Part shown: one piece after another, positions 1 to 7,567 of the stretch
How the letters are laid out: every line of letters begins with the position of its first letter
Position numbering within the stretch: position 1 is the stretch's first letter
DNA from: QHXQ01 sp036389375
GTDB lineage: Bacteria > Acidobacteriota > Blastocatellia > Pyrinomonadales > Pyrinomonadaceae
Length of the DNA: 13,725 nucleotides
Direction: 5' to 3'
Assembly: GCA_036389375.1 (NCBI GenBank)
Contig: DASVQA010000247.1
Location: 1 to 13,725 of the forward strand
The notes under the pieces: generated by a model
Told to the model about the DNA's origin: nothing
Databases searched by the model: none
Seen by the model: the letters and a program-made list of their open reading frames with translations, nothing else
Made by a program: the position numbers and the translations under genes

Positions 1-2913
1 TTCGGGTTCACGGCTCAGGAAATCGAGATAGAGTTGGCGCACGAAGAACGGCGTCGTAAAGACGGGGTTGGGCTGGCCCGGCGCGTCGTCATCCTCAATG
101 GTGACGGTGAGCGTGCTGTTTGCGCCGAGCGCAGCGCCCGCGCCGGGGCTGCTCAAGACGACCTGAAACGTTTCCTGAGGCTCGACGTGTGCATCGTGGA
201 TGAGCGGGACGTTGAGGGTCTTCTGCGTCTCGCCGGGCGCGAACGAGACGGTGTCGAGCGAGGTGCTGTAGTCACAACGCGCAAAGGCGACGCCGGGCCG
301 GGTAGTCGTATCGGCGCAAGGGACGCTCGCGGGATCGTCAACAGTGCGGTAGTTGACAGTTGTGACCGCTGACAGATCGTTTGTGCGTGTGAGCGTGAGC
401 GTGGCGCGCGGGACGGACTCGTTGAAGGTGAGCGCGCTTGTGCTGAACTGGACGGCGGCTTGCGTCGTGAAATCGGCCGACTGATCGCTCGTGAGATTTG
501 CGAAGGTGCGGCTCGCGGGCGTAAACGCGATGTTCTGCGCCGACGGCGTGACCGTGTAGTCGCGCCCCTTGGACGGGAAGAAGACGTAGTTGCCGGCCGC
601 GTCCGTCTGCGTCGTCAATTCGCCGTTGAGCGAGAGCGTGACACCACCGATGCCTTGCCCGGCGGCATTGGTGATGCGCCCGCTAATGGCGCGGTTTGTG
701 TTCGCCGCCCAGATGAGCGAGTTGGCCATCAGCCGGTCAATATTCACATTGGGCCAAGCCGGCCCGTTGGACGCGGGATAAAAGTTTAGGCCGACGACGC
801 GACCGGCGCTCGGCTGCTTGGTGGCCACGGCGGGACTGCTGTTGCTCCAATCCGCGACGTGATCTGCGCCCGCAGTCAGTTGCATGTTGTAATCGCTTAT
901 GACAACCGGGTTAGTGACTGAAGTCAGGATCGGATGGCGCGGCTGCAACTTGATTAGCGAGCCGCCGTTGCCGCTCCTAAGCGTGTCGGACATAATGTAA
1001 GGCGAGTAGACGTCAGTTCTAATCCGCCCTTGAAGGCCGAATGAGGGCAAGGTAGCCCAACTGTTGGCACAGATGGCGACACCGCCACCAGCGTCCACGT
1101 AATTCGCCAGCGTATCACCTATCAAAGCGGGATTAACCGGCAAGCTAGTGCCGCCGGCATCTCCAAAGAACAAGACCGCATCGTAGCGGCGCAAGCCCGC
1201 TAGCAACAGGATGGTTGCACGCCGCAGAATGAAGGTGTCTGCCTGCCCAATAGTCCCCGTGGCGGTTATCGTTGAGCGAACATTTTCGATAGCCGCATCT
1301 GAAGTGGGAGCGGCAAGAATAGCTACCTTCGGCCCGCCCTGCACGACCGTGAACGTCTGCCCGGCGACCGTGATCGTGCCGGTGCGCAGACCCACGCCGG
1401 TGTGGCCGGTTACCGTATAGCTGATCTGCGCATTGCCTGTCCCGCTCGCGGGTGGGCTGATATTGAGCCACGAGTTATTGCTCACCGCGTTCCAACTGCA
1501 ACTGCTGGGCGCATAGATAGTGAGCGTGCCCGTGCCGCCACTAACTGGTACGACTTGGCGCGACGGGGCGACGCCGTAGAGGCACACGGGCGCAGCGACA
1601 TTGCTCTGGTAGCGCGCGAGACCGAAATCCTTGCCGTTAGCGAGGCCGACGATGACGACTCTGCCATCGTCCTGCAAGGCCATATCGCCCATCATATCCA
1701 CCCCGGCGGCGAAGTCGGTGGTCGCTCCAAAAGCCTGATCCCGGCTACCGTCGAGGTTGAGACCGGCTAACTTGAAGTTGTTGTCGAACGTAGTCCCGGC
1801 GGCGAGGATTTTTCCATCTGCCTGCTGCGCGACGGTGACTTTCTGATTTAAGAAGGCGACGACGTCAGGCAGCAGAGCGCGGCCGTCGCCGTCGAAACTG
1901 TTGTCAAGGCTGCCATCGTTATTTAAGCGCGCGACCCCGAGGCTGAATGTTTGCTGCGGCAAAATTTGGCTTTGGACTAGGCCGCCGGCCACGATCTTTC
2001 CATCGGGCTGGATTAAGATGGACGTGATGCTATCGAAGAGATCCTGGGACGGGCGCATGATGAATATCTCTGTGCCGCCAAGGAAGAAGCTATCATCAAG
2101 GCTACCATCGCCGTTATAGCGCGCAAGCGCCGAATCAAAACCGGCGTCGCCGCCGACGATGATCTTGCCATCTGACTGAAGGGCGACAGCGTGCGCGCTT
2201 GATTGGTCGGCAAAGGCGGTGATGAGTTTACCGCCCGTGCCAAAGCTGGCATCAAAGCTGCCCTGCGGGTTGAGGCGCACTAGGGCAAAATTCTGCTGCG
2301 CCACACCCACTACCACTATCTTCTCGTCCGGTTGGATAACGAGGGCTTGGGCGAGATCAACTCCACCGAAGAAGTCAATCGTCAACTTGCCGTCGCCATC
2401 GAAACTGTTGTCTAGGTTGCCGTCGCTGTTGTAACGCGCAATCTCGAAGTCGCCGCTCGTGCCGCCACCGACGGCGATGATCTTGCCGTCGGCTTGGATG
2501 GCGACGGCATGAGCGACACTGTTGCCGGTCGTGAAGGCAGTGGTTACTTTGCCGCCGGAGCCGAAGCTGGTGTCGAGGCTACCGTCGGTGTTATAGCGCG
2601 CGAGCGCAAAGACCGTGTCTGAATTCGGCTGGAGCGCCGAACCGGCGACGACGTACTTGCCGTCCGACTGGATAGCAATGCCGCGCGCAAGATCGAGACC
2701 GCCGAAGAAGTCGGTCGTCTGTTTGCCGTCCGTGTCGAAGGTCGGATCGAGGTCGCTCGCGGCGGCACGGGCGCGTTTGGCGGGCCAGCATGCGAGGGCT
2801 GCGCAGAACAGAGCGCACGCAAAGAGCGCGACAAAGATGTGTGTGCGGGTGGTTAGTTGACGTAGGTGCGGCGACTGCTGCGTGCAGTCGTTAGTGAGGT
2901 GACGAAGCAGCAT
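1..2913 (-). CDS. Secreted delta-60 repeat / BACON / ThuA-like / Calx-beta mosaic protein (3' end missing)
   Basis: I followed this frame codon by codon. It is open from the ATG at 2913 to the left edge: 971 residues and no stop, so the C-terminus is missing. Residues 1-50 look like a long signal peptide with a hydrophobic core at about 26-42, then RARAAA. Residues 54-437 carry seven delta-60-type repeats (LDxSF ... DGKIxxxG ... LARYNxDG). About 441-527 resemble a BACON domain (CSWNAVSNNSWLNI, then RTGTITVAGQTFTVVQ). About 528-737 resemble a ThuA or glutamine-amidotransferase-like fold (YDAVLFFGDA, ANYVDAGGGVAI, VVGLNFYPAS). About 740-817 look like a carboxypeptidase-regulatory-like beta sandwich. 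About 819-945 look like Calx-beta, ending TVTIEDDD. The last residues, FVRQLYLDFLSREPE, match the start of a DUF4214-type domain. It is probably an exported or surface-attached protein. No catalytic function can be assigned. The domain names are recognised from motifs by eye. Confidence 0.88.
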   Translation of the reverse strand, partial: MLLRHLTNDCTQQSPHLRQLTTRTHIFVALFACALFCAALACWPAKRARAAASDLDPTFDTDGKQTTDFFGGLDLARGIAIQSDGKYVVAGSALQPNSDTVFALARYNTDGSLDTSFGSGGKVTTAFTTGNSVAHAVAIQADGKIIAVGGGTSGDFEIARYNSDGNLDNSFDGDGKLTIDFFGGVDLAQALVIQPDEKIVVVGVAQQNFALVRLNPQGSFDASFGTGGKLITAFADQSSAHAVALQSDGKIIVGGDAGFDSALARYNGDGSLDDSFFLGGTEIFIMRPSQDLFDSITSILIQPDGKIVAGGLVQSQILPQQTFSLGVARLNNDGSLDNSFDGDGRALLPDVVAFLNQKVTVAQQADGKILAAGTTFDNNFKLAGLNLDGSRDQAFGATTDFAAGVDMMGDMALQDDGRVVIVGLANGKDFGLARYQSNVAAPVCLYGVAPSRQVVPVSGGTGTLTIYAPSSCSWNAVSNNSWLNISPPASGTGNAQISYTVTGHTGVGLRTGTITVAGQTFTVVQGGPKVAILAAPTSDAAIENVRSTITATGTIGQADTFILRRATILLLAGLRRYDAVLFFGDAGGTSLPVNPALIGDTLANYVDAGGGVAICANSWATLPSFGLQGRIRTDVYSPYIMSDTLRSGNGGSLIKLQPRHPILTSVTNPVVISDYNMQLTAGADHVADWSNSSPAVATKQPSAGRVVGLNFYPASNGPAWPNVNIDRLMANSLIWAANTNRAISGRITNAAGQGIGGVTLSLNGELTTQTDAAGNYVFFPSKGRDYTVTPSAQNIAFTPASRTFANLTSDQSADFTTQAAVQFSTSALTFNESVPRATLTLTRTNDLSAVTTVNYRTVDDPASVPCADTTTRPGVAFARCDYSTSLDTVSFAPGETQKTLNVPLIHDAHVEPQETFQVVLSSPGAGAALGANSTLTVTIEDDDAPGQPNPVFTTPFFVRQLYLDFLSREPE
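1603..2754 (-). repeat. Seven delta-60 protein repeats (probable beta-propeller)
   Basis: Residues 54-437 of the mosaic protein contain seven units of roughly 50-62 residues. The seven DGK-type motifs have their first Asp near residues 84, 142, 196, 248, 304, 366 and 416 (DGK, DGK, DEK, DGK, DGK, DGK, DGR). Seven LDxSF-type motifs accompany them, namely LDPTF, LDTSF, LDNSF, FDASF, LDDSF, LDNSF and RDQAF. The units have diverged and the sixth and seventh are the weakest. Seven units would fit one closed seven-bladed propeller, which is inferred from the count only. Confidence 0.85.
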
Positions 2914-2919
2914 GGGACA

Positions 2920-2924
2920 CTCCT
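2920..2924 (-). promoter_or_regulatory. Shine-Dalgarno for the mosaic protein gene
   Basis: AGGAG on the minus strand lies six bases upstream of the ATG at 2913. It is the clearest ribosome binding site in the window, supports this start, and agrees with the signal peptide that follows. Confidence 0.65.
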
Positions 2925-2976
2925 GTGGGAAATGCGACCACCAGTTGGGTAGGGTTTAGCGCGTTTAAGGAGAGGT

Positions 2977-3005
2977 AGGCTAAAACCCCGTTAAAGCTTT
3001 GTCAG
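2977..3005 (-). promoter_or_regulatory. Possible sigma-70-type promoter for the mosaic protein gene
   Basis: On the minus strand CTGACA (3000-3005) and TAGCCT (2977-2982) are separated by 17 bases. The -35 matches the consensus at five of six positions and the -10 at only three. It would give a leader of about 55-60 bases before the AGGAG site. The rest of the 2914-3145 spacer holds no gene. It contains a palindromic GGTTAACC and a short plus-strand hairpin discussed among the rejected items. Confidence 0.25.
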
Positions 3006-3092
3006 GAGCAGGGTGCAATAGCACGCTGTTTTTATCGTTACAGGCTGGTTAACCGGGCCAGAGTCTAGCACGGGTGCGGGAGCTGATACTAG

Positions 3093-3120
3093 AGGCTGAA
3101 GCCGGGCGGACGGTCAGCCT
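3093..3120 (-). other. Inverted repeat downstream of ispG, possible transcript-end hairpin
   Basis: AGGCTGA (3093-3099) and TCAGCCT (3114-3120) form a perfect 7 bp inverted repeat. The 14-base loop can add an inner CCG/CGG pairing. It lies about 25 bases past the ispG stop codon. No T-run follows on the minus strand, so it is not a classical intrinsic terminator. It might end or protect the cluster transcript. Confidence 0.3.
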
Positions 3121-3145
3121 TGCAGATTAGTTTGCGGCCGAAGGG

Positions 3146-4255
3146 TTAAGTGATCGAGACGAGTTGCGGTTGCGGCAGGTCAGGCTCTGCGCCCGCGCCT
3201 TCGGCAAGCAGTTTCTCGGTTTCGGCGACGAAGGCTTCGACGATGTCCGCGCCCGCGACCTTACGCATGGGCCGGCCGTTTTTGAAGATCATGCCGACGC
3301 CGCGCCCGAACGTGACGCCGAGTTGACTGTCGTGCGCTTCGCCGGGGCCGTTCACTTCGCAGCCCATGATCGAGAGGTGCAGCGGTTCTTCGATGTGCGC
3401 GAGGCGGCGTTCGATCTCGGTGACGATCTCGACGAAGTTGGGCACGTCGAGCCGCCCGCAGGTCGGGCAGGCGACGACCGTCACGCCGCGCTTGCGCAGG
3501 TCGAGCGAGCGCAGTATCTCCCAAGCGACGCGCACCTCCTCCTGTGGCTCGGCGGCGAGCGACACGCGGATCGTATCGCCGATGCCTTCATGCAGCAGTA
3601 TGCCCAGCCCGATGGCCGATTTGATCGTGCCGCCAAAGGCCGTGCCCGCTTCGGTCACGCCGAGATGCAGAGGGTAATCAACCTGTGCCGCGAGCAACCG
3701 GTAAGCCGCGACCGTGCGCTCTACGTCCGACGCTTTTAACGAGACGACGATGTCCGTGAAGTTCAAATCTTCGAGGATGCGTATGTGCCGGAGCGCGGAT
3801 TCAACCATCGCTTCGGGCGTGGCCGTGCCGTACTTGCGCAGCAAATCTTTTTCGAGCGAGCCGCCGTTGACGCCGATGCGGATCGGGATGCCGCGCTCCT
3901 GCGTGGCGCGCACCACCTCGCGCACGCGCTCAAGCGCGCCGATGTTGCCGGGATTCAGACGCAGCTTGTCCACGCCCGCCGCCAGCGCCTTGAGGGCCAG
4001 CTTGTAATGAAAATGTATGTCCGCGACGAGCGGCACTTCGGGCACGCGCCGTCTAATCTCCAGCAAGGCATCGGCCGCGTCGTCGTTCGGGACGGCCAAG
4101 CGCACGACCTCGCAGCCGGCGCGCATCATCTCGTTGATCTGCGCGACCGTGCCTGCTACGTCCGCCGTGTCAGTCTTTGTCATGGACTGGACGACGACGG
4201 GCGCGCCGCCGCCGATCTGCACGTCGCGGACTTTAACTGCTCTCGTATGGCGCAT
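3146..4255 (-). CDS. ispG: 4-hydroxy-3-methylbut-2-en-1-yl diphosphate synthase (IspG/GcpE)
   Basis: This 369-residue protein converts methylerythritol cyclodiphosphate to HMBPP in the cytosolic MEP isoprenoid pathway, using a [4Fe-4S] cluster. The family is visible throughout: VVQSMTKTDT (22-30), VPLVADIHFHY (74-84), LRLNPGNIG (98-106), RIGVNGGSLEKDLL (126-139), and LGVTEAG followed by KSAIGLGILL (198-221). The cluster ligands appear as CPTC (C263, C266), C299 in MGCEVNGPGEA, and E306. Length matches the short bacterial form, as in E. coli, without the large insertion seen in plants. An in-frame TGA lies two codons before the ATG at 4255, so the start cannot move upstream, although no good Shine-Dalgarno is visible. 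It is the last gene of the cluster, 73 bp after rseP. Confidence 0.97.
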   Translation of the reverse strand: MRHTRAVKVRDVQIGGGAPVVVQSMTKTDTADVAGTVAQINEMMRAGCEVVRLAVPNDDAADALLEIRRRVPEVPLVADIHFHYKLALKALAAGVDKLRLNPGNIGALERVREVVRATQERGIPIRIGVNGGSLEKDLLRKYGTATPEAMVESALRHIRILEDLNFTDIVVSLKASDVERTVAAYRLLAAQVDYPLHLGVTEAGTAFGGTIKSAIGLGILLHEGIGDTIRVSLAAEPQEEVRVAWEILRSLDLRKRGVTVVACPTCGRLDVPNFVEIVTEIERRLAHIEEPLHLSIMGCEVNGPGEAHDSQLGVTFGRGVGMIFKNGRPMRKVAGADIVEAFVAETEKLLAEGAGAEPDLPQPQLVSIT

Positions 4256-4269
4256 AAGGTTTCAATACC

Positions 4270-4311
4270 CGAAAGGCGAAAGGCCAACGGCGCTTGCGCG
4301 CGCCGCTGGCC
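4270..4311. repeat. Hairpin with 7-nt repeats in the rseP-ispG spacer
   Basis: Read on the plus strand, CGAAAGG occurs twice in tandem (4270-4276, 4277-4283). A strong stem then overlaps: GGCCA (4282-4286) pairs with TGGCC (4307-4311), and CGGCGC (4288-4293) with GCGCCG (4300-4305). There is one A/C mismatch and a 6-base loop. It starts 17 bases after the rseP stop codon. No U-run follows on the minus strand, so it is more likely a processing or stability hairpin than an intrinsic terminator. Its link to the heptad modules elsewhere in the window is tentative. Confidence 0.55.
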
Positions 4312-4328
4312 CGCTCCGCGCTTGAGCT

Positions 4329-5726
4329 TTACTTAGCCGGTGTGGTCGCGGCCGGTTTGTTGTTGTTGCCGCCGCCGCGCCGGCTCGACACCTCTTTGAG
4401 TATGTCGTTCGTGATGACGAAGCCCATCAGCAGCAGCAGCACGAAGAAGCCGACGAACTGGATGCGCTCGCGCAGCCGCAGCGACAGGCGCAAGCCCACC
4501 CAGCCGAGCACCGCTTCGACGAGCAGCAGAAAGATCGCGCCGCCATCGAGCACCGGGATCGGCAACAGGTTGACGATGCCGAGATTCAGACTGAGGAAGC
4601 CGAGCATCGTGAACAGACCGGCGAGGCCGAACTTCGAGATCGCCTGCGACGACTGGCGCGCGATCCCGATGGGGCCTGCCAGCGACTCGCGCGCCGAGCG
4701 CTGCCCGCGAAATATCTGGCCGAACGCCGCGCCCGTCATCCTGAGCACCTCGACGTTGCGCTGCACGGCGAACCGCGCCGCGCCCACCGGCCCGACGCGC
4801 TCAAGCGGCAATTCGACCGCCGACGTAACACCGATCTTGTCTTCCGCCAGACGCTCCGTGCCCGTTACCAGTTCGCGCTGCGCGCCGCCGCGCTCAATCT
4901 GTATGTGCAACGGCTCGGTCTTGTGCCGGCGGATCACGTCGCGCACGTCGCCTTCGTCGCCGACCGCCTGCCCGTTGATGCTCAGGATGCGGTCGCCGAC
5001 CTGCAGCCCCGCTTTGGCGGCGGGCGAATCCGGCAGCACGCCGTCTACCATCACGGGGAGCGCGCCGTAGTCCGGGCGAAAGTCGAGCGTGCCGATGCTC
5101 TCGCCGTCTTCCACCTGCCGGCCCGGCGTGATCGTTAGATTGACGCGCTGGCCCGCGCGTTCAACCGCCGCCGGCAGAGGTTGTTCGGGCGAGAGCGTCG
5201 CGTCGTCCTTGATGCGCTGCCACGACGGTTCTTCGACGCCGTTAAAGAAGACGATGCGGTCGCCGGGGCGCAAACCCGCGCGCTCGGACGTGCCGCCCTC
5301 AGCCACGCGGTCAATGACCGGCGCGGGCGAGACGGGCACGCCGTTCTTTATTGCGCCCGCAAAGACGATGGCGAGCGCCGTCAGGATGTTCATGGTCGGG
5401 CCGGCGATCATGACGAGGAACTTCTGCCAGCGCGGGCGCAGATCGAAGCGCTCGGCCACCGGAATGTCCGACTCGCCGTCGCCTTCGATGGGCGCGTTCG
5501 ATTCATCGCCGCCGAGCTTCACGTAGCCGCCGAGCGGGATCAGGCTCAGGCGATAATCGGTCGTGCCCCAACGCCGGCCAAAGAGGCGCGGGCCGAAGCC
5601 CACCGAGAAGGTCTCGACGCGAATCTTCAGCAGCTTGGCGACAATGAAATGGCCGAACTCGTGCAGGATAACAGCGGGCCCAAGAATCAAAATCAGGGCG
5701 GGAATGTAAGCGAGCAAATCTGACAT
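4329..5726 (-). CDS. rseP: RseP-family site-2 intramembrane zinc metalloprotease
   Basis: This 465-residue inner-membrane protease belongs to the M50/site-2 family, which cleaves membrane-anchored anti-sigma factors and remnant signal peptides. The zinc motif HEFGH (H22, E23, H26) lies in the first membrane segment. The third ligand is D394 in the LDG motif of LLPIPVLDGG, in a C-terminal membrane helix. Two PDZ domains are visible at about 134-202 (AGLRPGDRIVFFNG) and 222-290 (AGLQVGDRILSINGQ). Other membrane helices lie near 102-126, 368-392 and 424-444. The length and double PDZ match E. coli RseP. The short Gly/Asn/Ala tail after 447 is low complexity. It lies between dxr and ispG, 123 bp after dxr. 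No anti-sigma or sigma gene is in the window, so its substrate here is unknown. A clear Shine-Dalgarno is lacking at the chosen ATG. Confidence 0.95.
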   Translation of the reverse strand: MSDLLAYIPALILILGPAVILHEFGHFIVAKLLKIRVETFSVGFGPRLFGRRWGTTDYRLSLIPLGGYVKLGGDESNAPIEGDGESDIPVAERFDLRPRWQKFLVMIAGPTMNILTALAIVFAGAIKNGVPVSPAPVIDRVAEGGTSERAGLRPGDRIVFFNGVEEPSWQRIKDDATLSPEQPLPAAVERAGQRVNLTITPGRQVEDGESIGTLDFRPDYGALPVMVDGVLPDSPAAKAGLQVGDRILSINGQAVGDEGDVRDVIRRHKTEPLHIQIERGGAQRELVTGTERLAEDKIGVTSAVELPLERVGPVGAARFAVQRNVEVLRMTGAAFGQIFRGQRSARESLAGPIGIARQSSQAISKFGLAGLFTMLGFLSLNLGIVNLLPIPVLDGGAIFLLLVEAVLGWVGLRLSLRLRERIQFVGFFVLLLLMGFVITNDILKEVSSRRGGGNNNKPAATTPAK

Positions 5727-5849
5727 AACACGTCTCTGAAACTAACGAACGACCTCCACAATGTTCGACGGTTAGAGGCGCGTGCTTCTGCCGTCGTTGC
5801 ACACGAGTTTACGGGAAACGGGCGGGAAAGTCTAAGAGAGGCAGGAAAT

Positions 5850-7070
5850 TCAATGCGTTGAGCGCGAACTGTGCGAACTCGAAGCGGCCGGCTCAGGCTG
5901 ACTGATGCGCGCGATCTCCGCCTGCGCCGTCGCGCGCGCGGCGCGGTCGGTCGCCAGCACGACTTCGAGGTCGGTCACGGCTTGGCCCGCGTGGCCGTCC
6001 AGGACGTGCTCGATGATGCGCGGGATGTCGGTCAAACGAATCTGCCCGGCGAGGAACGCGCCGACCGCCGCTTCGTTCGCCGCGTTGAGCGCCGCCGGAT
6101 AAGTGCCGCCCGCGCCGAGCGCGCGATAGGCGAGGGCGAGACAGGGAAAGCGTGCGAAGTCGGGCGCTTCAAAATGGAGCGCCGCCAGTTGCGCCAGATC
6201 GAGCGGCGGCAGTTGCCCGGGGCGGCGCTCCGGATAGGTCAGCGCATACTGAATGGCGTGGCGCATGTCGGTCACGCCCAGTTGCGCGATCACCGAACCG
6301 TCCACCATCTCGATCATCGAATGCACGACCGACTCAGGATGCACGACGATGTCTATGGCGTCGGCGGCGAAGCCAAAGAGCCAGTGCGCTTCGATCACTT
6401 CCAGCCCCTTGTTCATCAGGGTCGCCGAGTCAATCGTGATCTTCTCGCCCATTGACCAAGTCGGGTGACGCATCGCTTCGGCCACGGTCGCCGTCGCCAT
6501 CTCGGCCGGCGTGCGCGTGCGAAAGGGGCCGCCCGAAGCGGTCAGGATCAAGCGCCGCACCTCGCGCCGCTCAGCGCCGCGCAGACATTGATGCAGCGCG
6601 TTGTGCTCGGAATCAACCGGCAGCAACTCCGCGCCCGCGCGCTCCGCCGCGCGCGTCATCAACTCGCCCGCGATCACGAGCGTCTCCTTGTTGGCCAGCG
6701 CAACGCGCTTCCCTGCTTCGAGCGCCCGCAGCGTCGGCACGAAGCCGACCGCGCCCACCGTCGCACTGACGACAATCGGCGCGCGCTCGTGCGTCGCCAC
6801 TTCAACCAAGCCCGCCGCGCCGACCGTGATGTGCGGCAACTTCAAGCCTACTCGTTGCAGTTCCGCTCGCAACTCGGCCGCGCACTCTTCCGTCTCGACG
6901 GAGACGAGTTCGGGCGCGTGCGCGGCGATCTGTTCAGCGAGTTTCGGAACGTTGCGCCCGGCGGCGAGCGCAACGACGTGGAAGGGCGCACCGAGCGCCG
7001 CGACGACGCGCAACGTGTTGCAGCCGATTGAGCCGGTCGAGCCGAGGATGGCGATGCCGCGCGTCTTCAT
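5850..7070 (-). CDS. dxr: 1-deoxy-D-xylulose 5-phosphate reductoisomerase
   Basis: Dxr makes methylerythritol 4-phosphate from DXP with NADPH and a divalent metal, the first committed MEP step. Length is 406 residues, typical of the family. Visible motifs are the NADPH loop GSTGSIG (10-16), ALANKETLV (124-132), the metal-binding PVDSEH (D153, E155), TASGGPF (177-183), the flexible-loop HPTWSMGEK (202-210, W205), KGLEVIEA (E224, third metal ligand), HPESVVHSM (244-252) and NAANEAAVGAFL (329-340). The Ser/His-rich tail after about 392 is not conserved. The ATG overlaps the stop codon of the preceding Coa1-like gene as ATGA, implying coupled translation. ispG, two genes downstream, acts later in the same pathway. 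Confidence 0.97.
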   Translation of the reverse strand: MKTRGIAILGSTGSIGCNTLRVVAALGAPFHVVALAAGRNVPKLAEQIAAHAPELVSVETEECAAELRAELQRVGLKLPHITVGAAGLVEVATHERAPIVVSATVGAVGFVPTLRALEAGKRVALANKETLVIAGELMTRAAERAGAELLPVDSEHNALHQCLRGAERREVRRLILTASGGPFRTRTPAEMATATVAEAMRHPTWSMGEKITIDSATLMNKGLEVIEAHWLFGFAADAIDIVVHPESVVHSMIEMVDGSVIAQLGVTDMRHAIQYALTYPERRPGQLPPLDLAQLAALHFEAPDFARFPCLALAYRALGAGGTYPAALNAANEAAVGAFLAGQIRLTDIPRIIEHVLDGHAGQAVTDLEVVLATDRAARATAQAEIARISQPEPAASSSHSSRSTH

Positions 7071-7567
7071 CTCTTGCTGCCGCGCTCCTCGTCTGCGGGC
7101 GTGGCTTCGATGGCCGGCTCAGCGTCAGACCCTTCTGCGTAAGGGTCGAGCAGACGCACCATGCGCCCGGCATTGTCGCGGTAGTCGGCGCTGACGACGC
7201 GCCACTGTATGCCGTCGCGGTAGGCCAGCCCGACGTTGACATGGACGGTCTGGCGCGCGCCGATCACCTTCAGCGACAGGCGCGCCTGCCCTTCGCCCGC
7301 GCCGGCATTGATGTTGCCGGTGACGAACGGGCCGAAGTCTTTGACCGCGCCGATCTCCTGTCGCAGACGTTCGTTCTGGCGCAGGTAGGCCCGCGCCGTC
7401 TGCGCCGCCGCGCTATGGTTGAGCGTGTAGAAGACGAAGCCCACGATGCTGCCGACGAACAGCGCGACCAGCAGACACAAGCCGGCCACGACGCCCGCGA
7501 CGATGTAGATGGTCTTCTTATTGAACATGCGCGGGGCGGGCTGTGGCGGCTGGCCGAGAGGCGTCAT
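7067..7567 (-). CDS. Membrane-anchored Coa1/TIM21-like protein
   Basis: This is a 166-residue protein. A short Pro-rich N-terminus (1-18) precedes a long hydrophobic stretch (19-48), probably one membrane anchor. Residues about 54-131 resemble the Coa1/TIM21-type fold found in many uncharacterised bacterial proteins: an AYLRQNERLRQEIG helix, then FGPFVTGNINAGAGEGQARLSL strands (about 78-99) and an ending like QWRVVSADYR. The tail is acidic. In mitochondria Coa1 assists cytochrome oxidase assembly, but in bacteria this fold has no fixed role and no respiratory gene is nearby. Its ATG overlaps the cdsA stop and its own stop overlaps the dxr start, both as ATGA, so it is tightly embedded in the lipid cluster. 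Met14 is an alternative start. The fold assignment is moderate confidence. Confidence 0.8.
   Translation of the reverse strand: MTPLGQPPQPAPRMFNKKTIYIVAGVVAGLCLLVALFVGSIVGFVFYTLNHSAAAQTARAYLRQNERLRQEIGAVKDFGPFVTGNINAGAGEGQARLSLKVIGARQTVHVNVGLAYRDGIQWRVVSADYRDNAGRMVRLLDPYAEGSDAEPAIEATPADEERGSKR

Noticed and set aside
34..2860. Many short frames on both strands within the mosaic protein region
   Set aside because: The minus-strand frame running from 2913 to the window edge is continuous with recognisable domains throughout, so the short frames are shadows. There is no sign of a frameshift breaking that gene.
3009..3034. A hairpin followed by five T on the plus strand (CAGGGTGC AATA GCACGCTG TTTTT)
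   Set aside because: It has the shape of a weak intrinsic terminator for plus-strand transcription, but no plus-strand gene lies upstream of it, and the stem has a mismatch. It may be chance.
4294..5070. A 258-codon plus-strand frame opposite rseP, and several 180-195-codon plus-strand frames opposite ispG, dxr, cdsA and truA
   Set aside because: All are antisense to genes with full catalytic motifs. They have low-complexity Arg/Ala-rich translations and no credible start signals.
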